Shown here in pieces: positions 23,541 through 34,782 of a stretch of 64,000 nucleotides of DNA. Location: assembly GCA_026874595.1 (NCBI GenBank), contig CM049308.1:16552001-16616000 (forward strand), given 5' to 3'. The position numbers were made by a program, and so were the translations under genes. Position 1 is the stretch's first letter. Every line of letters starts with the position of its first letter. The stretch comes from Sipunculus nudus (Eukaryota > Annelida > Sipuncula > Golfingiida > Sipunculidae). Below the pieces are notes generated by a model. The model saw nothing but the letters and a program-made list of their open reading frames with translations, was not told the DNA's origin and did not search any database.

Positions 23541-23724
23541 ATCCTCGTTGCCTTGAAACATCTTCACTCCAAAAGTATTGTGCACTGTGACCTGAAGCCT
23601 GAGAATGTTCTCCTGTCATCAGAAACTGTGTTCCCGCAAGTCAAACTCTGTGACTTTGGTTTTGCCCGTATCATCGGAGAGAAATCATTTAGAAGATCGG
23701 TTGTTGGTACCCCTGCCTATCTTG
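23541..23724 (+). CDS. PRKD: Protein kinase D, kinase exon D: catalytic loop, DFG and activation loop
   Basis: Exon of 184 bases after the acceptor TTCCTGACAG, ending CTTG before GTGAGT (phase 1). It carries the catalytic core. The loop HCDLKPEN has its catalytic Asp at 23589-23591, with Cys in place of the Arg of HRD as is usual for PKD. The metal-binding DFG has its Asp at 23652-23654. The activation loop [13 protein letters not shown] has two serines, at 23685-23687 and 23697-23699, at the positions phosphorylated in human PKD1 (S738, S742). All residues needed for catalysis are present, so this is an active kinase and not a pseudogene. The preceding intron is 16.2 kb and contains a nested gene on the other strand. 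Confidence 0.94.
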
Positions 23725-23904
23725 GTGAGTACAGACAACCTTTACATGTTTCATTCAGATTTTAATTAAGTTTTGATTCATAAAGCTTAGATAAGTATAA
23801 TGCATAATTGAAATTTATATCAGTTATCACAGAAACACTTCTGTCAACTAACTGTGCTAATGTTAAGATAAAATGCTTGATACTGTGCATGAAGCATTAA
23901 ATAC

Positions 23905-24045
23905 AGTGATATCTCCCTGTCCTGACCACCTGCATGTTAGCAGGGTGATCATGTTAGTAGGAGGTTTTTTTTATGATAACATTAATAAAAAAACGGTGAT
24001 CGTCTAAGCGGGCCGGTCAGATAGTCGGTGGTCATCAGGTGAGAC
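23905..24045 (+). repeat. Dispersed GTGGTC-type repeat, interrupted or diverged copy
   Basis: TACAGTGATATCTCCCTGTC, then GACCACC, then phrases of the kind GGTGATCGTCTAAGCGGGCC and GGTGGTCATCAGGTGAGACT. The same word order (ACAGTGAAACCTC, GACCACC, GTGGTC twice) occurs near 32085, 39780, 57290 and 58195. Directly abuts the GC-rich element that starts at 24049. Confidence 0.5.
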
Positions 24046-24424
24046 TTATGCTACGGTCACAATGTGAAACTGCCGCCTGCCGATTTTTAGACATCGGCGG
24101 ATTCTTAAAGTTACATGCCGCTGGCCGATTTTTTGAAAATCGGTGCGAGTGGTCATAAATAACTGCCAGTAAAAGGCCGCCTGACGGGTTCCGGGCGGCC
24201 GAAGGCAGTGTCTAAGTTCGAGGGGGTGTATGACGTCATCAGGGTGTTGGCCGGTGGCAGTTAGGCCACAGGCCGGCAGCCGTCAGATTTTACCTGCCAC
24301 CTCCCAGTGACCTGGCGGACACCGGCCATTTACACCTGCCACCGGCCAACGATCGGGCGTTCTTATTGCCACCGGCCGGCGCCCGCCCGATAATCTGACG
24401 GCGGCAGTCTGGTTCCCGGTTGGA

Positions 24425-24432
24425 TATATAAA
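24425..24432 (+). promoter_or_regulatory. TATA box inside the GC-rich element
   Basis: TATATAAA in otherwise GC-rich sequence, 99 bases before the ATG of the short ORF. The leader between them repeats ATCAACCATT four to five times. Confidence 0.4.
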
Positions 24433-24530
24433 CCTAGATTGCTCTCGTATCACTACAAAGTGTACCATCAACCATTTATTATCAACCATTTTCCATCAAC
24501 CATTATTATCAACCATTTCCTTCCAACAAG

Positions 24531-24878
24531 ATGCCCCCTAAAGGCAAGGGAAAGGACAGGGCGCAGCCCCAAAGCGAGTATGTTGTATGGTGGATGGCCT
24601 CGGATTTATATTCAGGGGTCCGGGAGTCTGCAATCGGCAGATCGCCGTCCTGCCACCTACCAACACCGACAGCCGCCTCCCAGCTGCCTTTCAATCTCCG
24701 CCCTGCCGCCGGCAGATATTTTGAAATCGTACGGTGGCATGTCGGTAGCATAACGGCAGCAGGCTGTTTGAAGTTTAAAGGACCTCGAGCCCCACGACCG
24801 AATAAAAATCGCGCTGCTGCCCGCCTGCCGCTTGATAGCCACCGCGCGACTTCGAAATGCGCCCGGCCGGCGACCTGA
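24531..24878 (+). CDS. Short ORF with its own TATA box inside the GC-rich element
   Basis: Open frame of 115 codons starting MPPKGKGKDRAQPQSE, basic and Pro/Lys-rich at the N-terminus. A TATATAAA box lies about 100 bases upstream (24425-24432), with an ATCAACCATT-rich leader between. The start looks like a real 5' end of a gene, but codons after about the first 25 follow the GC-rich repeat words and no domain is recognisable. Best reading: the surviving promoter and first codons of a lost transposon or captured host gene. It may not be translated. Confidence 0.3.
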   Translation: MPPKGKGKDRAQPQSEYVVWWMASDLYSGVRESAIGRSPSCHLPTPTAASQLPFNLRPAAGRYFEIVRWHVGSITAAGCLKFKGPRAPRPNKNRAAARLPLDSHRATSKCARPAT

Positions 24879-25212
24879 CGACTGGCATAATTGGAAAAAA
24901 ATCGGCCGGTGGCAGACAGAATTTTAACTTTTTCTTAAAATTTCAGCGGCGTCCTAGCGGCGTCTAAAATGCCGACTGCTGCCTGCCGATTGTGCCTGCC
25001 ACCGAGCTGCCACCTGACGAATTTTAGTGAAAACTGGCAGTTACCACGCCGGCAGGCGGCATTTAGTGATTTGTGACCGTAGCATTAGTGCTTAGTTCAG
25101 TTTATACTGTACCATGCAATTTGATCTTGTAAAAATTAATATTAAAATAACCCCAAGTCATTCATCTTTATATTTGTGATGTCAAGTTGTACAATGTTTT
25201 CACCCTTTTCAG

Positions 25213-25288
25213 CTCCTGAGGTGCTCAAAAGCAAAGGTTACAACCGCTCCCTGGACATGTGGTCAGTGGGGGTCATCATCTATGTCAG
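25213..25288 (+). CDS. PRKD: Protein kinase D, kinase exon E: APE motif and alphaF
   Basis: Exon of 76 bases after the acceptor CCCTTTTCAG, ending TATGTCAG before GTGAGA. It completes the split Ala codon of APE and encodes [20 protein letters not shown], then VIIYV. That is the P+1 end of the activation segment and the alphaF helix with the invariant Asp. It matches human PRKD1 ([20 protein letters not shown]) closely. Entry phase 1 and exit phase 2 agree with the flanking exons. The intron before it contains a complete GC-rich transposon-like insertion. Confidence 0.93.
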
Positions 25289-25781
25289 GTGAGAAGCAGG
25301 TTCTCTTTTATATGTTCCATCAAGTCCTAAAGATTTGTTAACCATTTCCCAAAAGTGAGTGACTGATTTCTCTGAAATATTTGGATTTATGGGTATCCAG
25401 GCAAGGAACAACTAATTAATTTGTGGAGTTGATGCAGACCCATCTTATATCTGTCTGTACATCTGTCTCAGTTCTCCACAGATGCTGACACCTGGTGGTG
25501 GAATTTGGTGGGGTTTTTTTCAGAAAAATAAGAGAACTTGAATTTGCAAGGTGATTCTGAAAATAATATGGCGTGTGATGTATGAGCTATCCAAACTGTG
25601 TTCATTTCACTTTTGTTGTGTGCTATCATCGTATGGTTTAAAAAGTGTACACCAGAGGTCTCAGTGTACCTTCACTTTTCCTTCACTTTGCTCCCACATG
25701 ACCAGCTCACCTTGCAATAAAACACAACCCAAAATATGTTCAGGTTAATGAAGATTAAAATATAGTGATAATTTAAAATAA

Positions 25782-25991
<210 letters not shown>

Positions 25992-27056
25992 TAAAATATG
26001 TAGTACCACATATTATTCATATCATTACAATTTTTAAACTGTGATTAGAAAAAAAAACAGCTGGGATTATGCTTACATGCACACACACATTCATGTAGTG
26101 ATATATATTACTGTTTGATGGTAGTAGAACATTTGCAGTACCAATATTACATTATTTTTCATTGATATTACTAAGAATTTTTTATTTTTTAATGAGAAAA
26201 CTCTAGATCATTTTGACAGTTTAAATATGCATATAAAATGTGCCAGTGTATCCAGCACCCTTGTATTTAATTGTGTTTTTGGATATACACACAGGAATTA
26301 GATAGCAGCAGAACATTAAAATTTCTGTTTATACTTATATTTTATCATATAACTTTTTCATAATGGAATTTCTTTCTTATAAAAATATCTTTAGCATTGA
26401 CATAATTATCATATTAAAGTTTTCAAAATATTTTGAAATTGAACATGTCTCAAGTAGAGTTGTATGATAAATCATTTTAACTTAGGATATTTAGAATTCA
26501 GTTTTACAATATATATCATATCCATTTGCCCTTGGCTGTAATAAATGTCCATATATTGCTTCCATAACAAAAAGGGGAAATGGGTGACATTGTTTTGAAC
26601 CCTGCCTTACAAATAGTCAAAAAATTATATGATTAAGAATACATGTGCATGCATTTAAGGGTTTATACAAATTATTAAGTTCAAAGTTTAAAAATTGATA
26701 GAAATCAAATAACATCTTAACCATAAAATAAATTGCCCAACTCTAGTCTGAAGCAGCATTGTTAAACCTTTTATCTAGATATTTGTTTTAGTTGATCTGT
26801 TTATCGAAGTGATACTTCCATAAGTATTGTCAAAAGGCAATAATATAACACCTAACATTGAAGTGCTGGTTTTTTGCAGTATATTGATTTGTCTAGCATC
26901 ACTGATGCAAGATTTTGGTTTTCATTGAATGAACATTTACTGCTACATAGTATTCTTGTTGCACTTGCATGTTGTTTTTCATTTCAGTCAATCACTTGCC
27001 ATTTTGATGTGTATTGCCAGTGTTTGCCTCTGACAAAGTTAGCTGTTTTATTTCAG

Positions 27057-27145
27057 CGGTAGACCTGATCAAATGCTTGCTGAAAGTCGATATGTGCAAC
27101 CGCCTGACTGTGAGTCAGGCATTCAGCCATGATTGGATGCACAAG
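27057..27145 (+). CDS. PRKD: Alternative version of the PKD alphaH-alphaI exon (duplicated exon); may instead extend to 27292 as an alternative last exon
   Basis: A clean acceptor (TGTTTTATTTCAG) is followed by an open frame reading AVDLIKCLLKVDMCNRLTVS then QAFSHDWMHK. Aligned with the canonical exon at 33435-33520, about 14 of 29 residues are identical. These include A-DLI--LL-V-M, the subdomain XI Arg (NRLTV), and SH-W. The entry phase is the same (G|CG for Ala). If the GT after AAG at 27145 is the donor, the exon is 89 bases and joins the last exon in frame. That donor (AAG|GTTCAT) is weak. If it is not used, the frame stays open for 48 more codons to a stop at 27290-27292, with AATAAA at 27431-27436. 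The result would be a truncated kinase with a new tail. The open frame, splice acceptor and conserved kinase positions argue against a pseudo-exon; expression is not shown. Confidence 0.72.
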
Positions 27146-27430
27146 GTTCATTTACTTGATGATGTCACATGCAGAACAAGACACTACTGCCACCTGCTGT
27201 CATTCTTGTGCACTAAATCCCCGCAATCTTTACCTGCTTCCAATTTGTCGCCCTCTATATACATGTTGGTGATTTGTACACCATGTATATAAGAGCAGCC
27301 ACTTTTCTGCGCAGCACACAATACTGCCATGGATGGGCCTGGTCTCAACACAATTAATTTGTAAACAAAATTTTTCTATCACTATTTTGTTAAAATACAT
27401 GTTATTTGTAAACACACATTGCAGCATGAT

Positions 27431-27436
27431 AATAAA
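27431..27436 (+). terminator. Candidate polyadenylation signal for the alternative short PKD form
   Basis: AATAAA 139 bases after the stop at 27290-27292 of the open frame that continues from the duplicated exon at 27057. Its position fits an alternative last exon, but AATAAA is frequent in AT-rich sequence. Confidence 0.3.
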
Positions 27437-27714
27437 TTGTCAGTAACTGTTTATTTTTAACTTTTTCACTGCCTGTGTGGGAGCCATAAAATACAATGCT
27501 CTGGTTTCAAAGTTTATTTTATTTTAAGTAAACTTAACCCCCCACCCTATTGTTTGACTGTTTTGCCATTTGGATATCACTTTAGGGACATCCTTATTGA
27601 AACATAATGTTATTTTAATGCTGACCACACACCTTCTTTAGTTCATTTTGGTACATGTTATTTCCTAATTCTACCCTGAATATTGTGAGATCATGGCCCA
27701 TCCATCCATACCTG

Positions 27715-28230
27715 GTGGAAGGTGATATTAACCATGTGGTGCATGAATCTTGTGGTGCCGAATGCTTACATTGTGTGGTGCTGATTTGTTGAATGTTTAC
27801 ACTGTAATGTATACACTGTGTGGTGCTGGGTGCCTTACTTTGCGGTGCTTGCATGATGTGGTGCTGAGTGCTCAATGTTTGGTACGAAACTACTGAATGC
27901 TTATACATGTATTATTGAATGATGACTCTGTGTTGCTGGGTTCCCAACCATGTGGTGCAGTTGTGGTGTGCTGTTGAGTGTTTAATGCAGTATTGCTGAA
28001 TGCTGATACCATGTGGTTTTGATGCTGATACTGTGTGGTGCTTTATGCTCCATGATATAGTGTCTTAAAAATTTGTAAATTAATGCTGTGCTGATAGCTT
28101 AAACTACATTGGAAGTTGCTGATGCACTGGGCTGCTGACAGTGAACACTTTATAGAATTGTGTGCTTTCACATGTTGTGTGACCCTTAGGGCCTGTGTGG
28201 TGCTGATTGTTCACACTACAGAGGATGAAC
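27715..28230. repeat. Degenerate minisatellite rich in TGTGGTGCTGA
   Basis: Many imperfect copies of a short unit around TACTGTGTGGTGCTGA with variable spacing. The segment at 30165-30330 carries the same words, and both are near a GGATGAACAAGGG/GGATGAACAGGGG phrase. Lies in the intron after the duplicated kinase exon. The 142-codon open frame on the - strand (28532-28104) overlaps this and has no recognisable domain. Confidence 0.6.
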
Positions 28231-30164
28231 AAGGGACATGGTATACATAGTCTCTTAAAATTCCGGGCGGAAGTCATGACATGTACTAGGAAATCAAATT
28301 TTAAAAACCAGAATTTTCTGGCAGATGCACGGTGCGACTTGTAAGACATACTTATCCTGTCATAGTCAGCTTTCTCGGTACATGGAACAACTTTAATTAC
28401 TCGATACTGGACAATTCCTTTAACCAGTGCTTTGCAAAACATCTTTCCCCAGTAATCTACACATCTCATATGAAAACATGCCTTATGTTTGGTGAACTGA
28501 TGGGATTTTAATTTTATCAACATGAAATGCAAATTATAATCTTGATAAGTTTAAGGCCTATCTGTTTGGACAAGTTGCAATTCAAATGACACTTCCTGAT
28601 CTGCATTACTGTTATATCATGTGTCAATTTGACGCATATGGTAGTCTACCGCTCTTTTCTGTTACATTTTCTTTCCATTTAATCTTTATGGGTATGTGTG
28701 TCATTATGAATAACTTGTGGTTCCATAACCGCTTATACATGTAAAGTTGCTCCATTAGAGACACATCTTAAATTCTATTGCCTGCGCCTTTGAACGCCTG
28801 GTACCAGCTGACCTTTGAAGCAATGTAGCCGAAGTTGAAGCCCCGGGTCACCTGTGCAATGACCTTTACAGCCCCAGGTCAAAAACTCCCATATTAAGGA
28901 CCATCAGGTCACTGTCACTTCTTGTGGCTTTGAGCGTTTTGGATTACAATATTACAACGTTACAAGCGAGCTGCTAATATACAGTTTGCTTCATGTTTTA
29001 CCAGTGTCTCTTTCATGACAATCATATTCTGTGTCAACAATATGGTGGCCCGCAAGCATTACAGTCAATCATGTGTTGACATATTCGTTATTTGTTTTGA
29101 TGAAGACAAATTTAAGTACTATGAAATAACAAACACCATACAGGTATATATTTTATTTATTGAAATGGTCACATATATTCCACGGGAACTGACATTGTTT
29201 GATGTCATGACGGATCAGGTTCAACACGGCTGAAGTTTCCAGACATGCAAGCCATTTGAACATAATCACTGATAACGATGAAAATTGAACTTTCCAGATA
29301 TAATCACAGATTAAAAATCATTAGTCTCTGTAAATATAATACCAGTAAATTTAATGGTTTTTATTTTTCTTTTAAATGACCAGTCAGTAAAGCATTCATT
29401 ATCCCTTAACTGACTGACATGTTCCAGGTCTTTCAGTAATACCATGCATTTGCCACGCCTTGATGGTCAGTTGTAACAATTAATTCAAGGGTGACTGAAT
29501 TCAGTTTTAGAGCCTATTTCAATATTTTCATGATAGATATTAGGTGAATACGTTCAAACTAAATTATTCTTTCCATCCTTCAGTGATCTTTAGTCAATAT
29601 AAAATTTGCCCAATGAGGTGGATTGGGACTCGTCATGTGTGCACAAACTAATGAATCCGGTCTACTTTTGACCATCTTCAAGCAGTTAAACAGTTACTTG
29701 AGTATGATATTATTTTTTATTTATTATTAGCAGCAATAATGACATTGTTTCACAGCACAAAATGTTATCCGACGCAGCTGACCCTGGGCTCCAATGTACC
29801 ATACAAATCTTATCTGACAATTGAACCCTGACTTTATATATAATGATACTGTTGTTATTTCTTATATATAAGCATTGCATTTGAACTGTTTAATTTATTT
29901 TTATGTTTAAATAGTTTATTAGCTTACAAACCACATTAGTACTATGGGGATGTTCGTTGAATTCTTACATGGCACTGAGCCATAATACTTAAATTCCATA
30001 GGTACCAGGCGGTTGGGATGCCTCCAAAGTTTGGGCGCAACTTAAATTATGGTCTTTTCCTGAAACAAAACTTTAATTGCTATTCCCCAGGGGGGTGCTA
30101 AAGTCAGGGTGCGACTTTTAATAAGAATGCCACTTCTGCAAGGAATTTTACGGTACTGACTTTA
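28231..30164. other. Gene-free stretch between the two alternative PKD exons
   Basis: AT-rich intronic sequence. Around 28250-28340 the phrase TTCCGGGCGGAAGTCATGAC suggests an old interspersed repeat. No exon was found by motif on either strand. Confidence 0.5.
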
Positions 30165-30330
30165 GACACTGTGGTGTGAAGTGTTTATAGTGTGTGGTGT
30201 TGACCTTAGACACTGTGTGGTGCTACTTGTTTACCATGTAAAGGATGAACAGGGGATGCACTATAATGCTGACTTCTGACATTGTTGTATAATTTATGTA
30301 TTCTGTGAGATGATGATCTCAGAATCTTTG
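30165..30330. repeat. Second block of TGTGGTG-type minisatellite
   Basis: Contains ACTGTGGTGTGAAGTG, GTGTGGTGTTGACC and ACTGTGTGGTGCTAC, then GGATGAACAGGGGATG, as in the block ending at 28230. Confidence 0.55.
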
Positions 30331-32084
30331 TTGTGTGGATCATTTACACTTGTGTGCTTCCTATGCTTTTATCTCCTTAACTTAATTCAGAGCACTAAAC
30401 TGTTCTTTCTACAGGTGTTAAAGTAAACTTACATTAATGATAAAAAATAATGGGAAATTCTTATAAATTTTTTAATTGAATATTGAAACAATAAAATAGA
30501 ATTACCAGTATCTAAATATATTAAATGTATAACCATTGCAAAACATAGTCCTGAGTTAAGATTTAGTTTAAGTAAGAATTACTTAAGATTAATTACATAT
30601 TTGATAAAGTCTTGTATTTAGGAATACAACAGTAAGTGATTTTCAGAAAATAAACTTGAAAGTTTCCCAGTCATTAAGAAAGTTAATAAGTATATGATAA
30701 GCCCCTAGGACTGCAACATTCACTAAACACAGCAGAAGTCATTTCTGTTATTTAAGTTCTGTAAATTAATTTATCCAGGTCCCGGGGAAGTTGATAAATT
30801 GTTGTACTAGGATGCCGAAGGATTGAGATCTTGATGATTGTTAAATACAGGCGATTCCTACATCTTTATGTATTCTGAATAGTTTATTAACATTTATCAC
30901 CTGGTGACCAGTGAAGACACTAACCTGCTGAAAAGTAACATGATCCCATTTAGACATGGCCTGTATTACATCTGTAAAAATTCTGTTTTACATCCCAGTT
31001 GTACAGCATCCCAGTTGTAATCTGGTGTATAACTGTCCCAAAAATGTTGTCTTTTATAAATGGAAGATATCTTTCTCTCAGAGTTTCCTATGATTAATAT
31101 TTTTTAGCCTCAGTGACCATAAACTTGTAGGACCCTGTGACCTTAAACCTGTAATGAGATACCTAACATGCTTTTACTAAATCTGTATATTGTACGAAAA
31201 TGGAAGAGGGTGAGAAAATCATACTCAAGTGGAAAATAGCAGTTACTAACAGAATTTTTACGTTCAGCAGGCCTAAAATTAGGTTGACTTGCCTTCTCTG
31301 TGACAAATTAAGCTCAGATGGATGTGATTTTCTTAGCCACTGATGACCATACTGAGATGGCTAGACATATCAGATAGTAAAGCAAATCACAGGTGCTTGA
31401 ATCCCAATAAACATGATATATATGGTTTTTCCAAGGTTTACATTAAGTATTCTGACTCAATTTTAGACCTATTGGTGTGAATTTGTGCTCCTTTTTTGAA
31501 AGAAAAGGGAAGACTGCTAACTGCAGAATTCTTAGTGTGAGCGATTAATATGGAGATTTACTGTTTTGGTCTATAAAGTCCAGTGTACTTCTATTTTCCT
31601 AACAAAAATCTACATTTTATCTCTTCTGCTGGTCTTTCATCAAAAAGGGCCACAGTATCTGGCAAAAATAATCACTTTTGGTAGCTGCACTTAATCTTGG
31701 AATGCTGAAGTGGTATTCATCCATTCATAGCAACATATGATGCCTTTTTTTGATTGGTTATTGGTTGATAACCTCAAAATATAATTAATAACATTTATAT
31801 AAAGTGAAGCAAAAACATACAAAAACAAATTAATGCAACAGTTAAAAGTAAGACAATATCAATTACTATGCACCCTTTAAATTATGTATTTCAAAATAAA
31901 AGTAAATCTAGCGAGTCTAACAACATATGTGATTTCCCAGGGATTCCCTCACACATGGAATGGCTGTACACCAAGCAACCAGGCACTGTTAGCAGCCTTC
32001 TCTTTTCTGAAATTTAGCCCATAGGTCTTAAATTGACTCAGGGATTCAAGTGCCTGTGAGCAAACGGTATATATGCAGTAGCAC
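30331..32084. other. Gene-free intronic stretch
   Basis: AT-rich PKD intron. I see no exon, RNA gene or clear repeat. Confidence 0.5.
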
Positions 32085-32265
32085 ATCCTATTAAGACCAC
32101 CATCAGGATCTCCATAAAGTGGTTGCATTTGTGAGGTGGTCCTCTAAGGGAGATCTTATTTAAAGAGTGAAAAAGAATTGGGACCAATTAAAAGTGGTTG
32201 TTGTTTTGAGGTGGTCACTAAGCCGAGGTGCTTGTTAGGCGATGTTTTACTCTATATACTTTGTA
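32085..32265 (+). repeat. Dispersed GTGGTC-type repeat
   Basis: Ordered words TTAAGACCACCATCAGGATC, AAAGTGGTTGCATTTGTGAG, GTGGTCCTCTAAGG, then GAGGTGGTCACTAAGCCGAG and GATGTTTTACT. The copy at 39780 has the same plan. Confidence 0.55.
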
Positions 32266-32599
32266 AAAGTAATGTCATGTTTTCTGACATTATTGTAACA
32301 TTATGGGCCTTATGAAGTTGACAGAATTATCAGTTGATTTGGTTCTTGTTGCTTCATTTCATATGGCACTAGTGCAATATAAGTGTGGGATAAATAATGC
32401 TACATTTCAGGATAAATTTCGAACTTTAAGGAGTCAAGTTAATTTTGAAGCCTGCATAGAAGCTTTCTAATAATGCTTGGCTTTTTTGCCATCATTTTCT
32501 CTAATATACTATTTTAACTGTTTCCTCACAATATGAAACCAGACAAGAAAAATTAATTCATAGTACTTAAAAACTAAATTGAGTAGCTTGATGTAAATG

Positions 32600-32735
32600 T
32601 GTTCCTGCAGGGCTGGTTCAGTATGGCTGGTGTTGCTACCATGGTGATGTGTTTCAGTGGTGCTGTCCCCATGGTAATATATTACCATGGTGATTCATAA
32701 CCAAGGTGATATGTTACTATGGTGAACTGATGCTG
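32600..32735. repeat. Cluster of CCATGGTGAT repeats with a 22-bp perfect palindrome
   Basis: Five imperfect copies of a CTACCATGGTGATGTGTT-type unit. At 32669-32690 a perfect palindrome with the arm CCATGGTAATA is formed where two units meet head to head. Confidence 0.7.
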
Positions 32736-33434
32736 TAGTGTTAGGGTGTTATTTGTTATAGCTCTGATGGGTCTTGCACCAAGTCTTTTTCAGCATGTGT
32801 GAAAGATGCCTGTCTTCACAGGGGGATGTTGACTTCGCAATTAATGCTGCCATTGATGTGGTTATGTTGATGTAGACATGGTAATGGCTTGGTACCTCCT
32901 GGCCCTCATAGCTGCATATCAACCCTACCCTATCACTGAATATAAATTTTGACCCAAAAAAATCAGTTTTATTGCTCTCATTATAATATTTACATTTAAT
33001 CTTCATTTTACTAATCTAACAAATTACTCGGTAATTGACTTAAAATATATGTCACAGAACACTTGTTGCACATTGGAAAACAAACAGTGACTGTTATTCA
33101 GAAAACCATTTATGGTTTTGCACCAAATTTCCAAAACCCTTTTACACTTCATGCAATTTCCAGTCTAATGTTAAGCATTTCTAACTAAATTTTTTAACTA
33201 AGGGTATCATACTGAATTTCCAATTCACAGTGTATTTTATTCTGAAGAAAATCTAGCATTTATTTTACAATTTGATTGAGATAGACAAGGCTCTGATTGT
33301 TATATTGTGTGGTTATGACATATTGTTTAACATCACTAATACATCCATGGCAGCCATTATGTGGGATGGTGTGTTGGTTCAATCTTTATATTGCTGTTTT
33401 CCAATTCTTAATTACCATTGTGCTTTCATTCCAG

Positions 33435-33520
33435 CAATTGACCTGATAAATAATCTGTTGCAAGTGAAAATGCGGAAGCGCTTCACTGTAGACAAATCGC
33501 TAAGTCATGTCTGGCTACAG
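33435..33520 (+). CDS. PRKD: Protein kinase D, kinase exon G: canonical alphaH-alphaI
   Basis: Exon of 86 bases after the acceptor TTTCATTCCAG, ending CTACAG before GTGAAC. It encodes [20 protein letters not shown] followed by KSLSHVWLQ. Human PRKD1 has the near-identical [20 protein letters not shown] here. The invariant Arg of subdomain XI is in RKRFTV. This is the canonical partner of the diverged copy at 27057. Splicing both copies in series gives an immediate TGA in this exon, and skipping both shifts the last exon out of frame, so exactly one can be used. Confidence 0.94.
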
Positions 33521-34064
33521 GTGAACACGGCAAACTTTACTTACTGATCCACTCTCATTAATATTATTATCATTATGGTTATCATCCCGTTATTTGGATT
33601 GCTACTTCTTTTATACTGCTAGCTTATAGACCCCGTATTTGTATTTCTTTGTATCTAACCATGTGAGAATTTCCCGTCCTTTACCAATCTCAGTTTGTTT
33701 GCGAATCCTTTGATCCCGTAATGCTCATGGACTACCCCCGTGTTGTGATAGTGTAGATTGCTTTAACATAGACATTAACTTTTCTACATCACTAAATAAT
33801 GTATTGCTACAGGTAATGTTTACTGTAATTTTGTGATATGTTATTTATTTATATTTTACATGCAACCATGACAGTTTAATTTTAATCCCAGCAATACTTT
33901 TCAATTACATTTCTACTTTTTCGATAACATTTCAGTTCTTTAATAAAATTTGCATATCTTACTTTCACTTCACACTTAGGACTAATATTATTTTTTCCTC
34001 CAGTATTTTCAAGCCATCTTTATTTCCTGTTTTCAATGACTATTATTTTCTAATTAATCACTGC

Positions 34065-34109
<45 letters not shown>

Positions 34110-34123
34110 CATTATTATTATTC
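34065..34123. repeat. (ATT)n microsatellite
   Basis: Near-perfect trinucleotide run of about 59 bases with one C interruption, between the canonical exon G and the last PKD exon. Confidence 0.95.
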
Positions 34124-34782
34124 TGTTTTAGGTTCCCCTGTTTTACAAAGTCTCTCATTCAGCCATACAGTGAAATGCTTACCTATGTAGTTGTGTAGTG
34201 TTTCCCATCCCTGCATGGTCACCTATATGTGTTAAAGCTATGTTTATTTTCCTTTGTTGTTTTGAGCCTGATGATTTGTAGCATATACCTAGTCCCTGCA
34301 GCTTGCAGCTTTTCACATTGCACAGATGTTACAGACATTTATCATCTTATTTTATACCTTAATTCATTGTAAATGCGCAATATCTTTAAAAAGGAATATT
34401 AAGTACAGGTTTCATATTCAATTCAATTCTAACAAATTTTCATTGTGAATAGGTGAACCTGCTGTCTTGTTTTCAATAAATTTTCATTTGTTTAAAATAT
34501 ATTATCTTTGTTCTAAGTTTTGCTACTGGCTGTGTATGTTTATGCTGCAATTCTGTGTAAGTAATCATAAGTGTAACAGTAATATTTTAGAATATATTTT
34601 GCTAATAATTTTAATTTAATTTATTATATATAAAAAATATAAATGTTAGATTTAAGTAAATCAAAATTATGTGTAATAAATGTTAATTCGAAAATAAATA
34701 AAAATAATTAGTTTTAACAATTATATATGTACTCAACAGAGCAAGGTTGAATATTGAATCTGTATTTTATCCTGACACACAG

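Larger units (their letters stand above)
24049..25084. mobile_element. GC-rich PIF/Harbinger-like DNA element (1036 bp)
   Basis: Perfect 14-bp terminal inverted repeats, TGCTACGGTCACAA (24049-24062) and TTGTGACCGTAGCA (25071-25084), flanked on both sides by TTA (24046-24048 and 25085-25087). A 3-bp TTA/TWA duplication is the hallmark of PIF/Harbinger transposons. Imperfect inverted similarity extends inward (TGCCGCCTGCC/GGCAGGCGGCA). The interior is strikingly GC-rich against AT-rich flanks, with many CGGC/GCCG words. No DDE transposase is visible, so it is non-autonomous. It sits in the intron between kinase exons D and E. Confidence 0.75.

Noticed and set aside
28104-28532. 142-codon open frame on the - strand
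   Set aside because: No recognisable domain, no splice context, and partly within a degenerate minisatellite and an apparent interspersed repeat.
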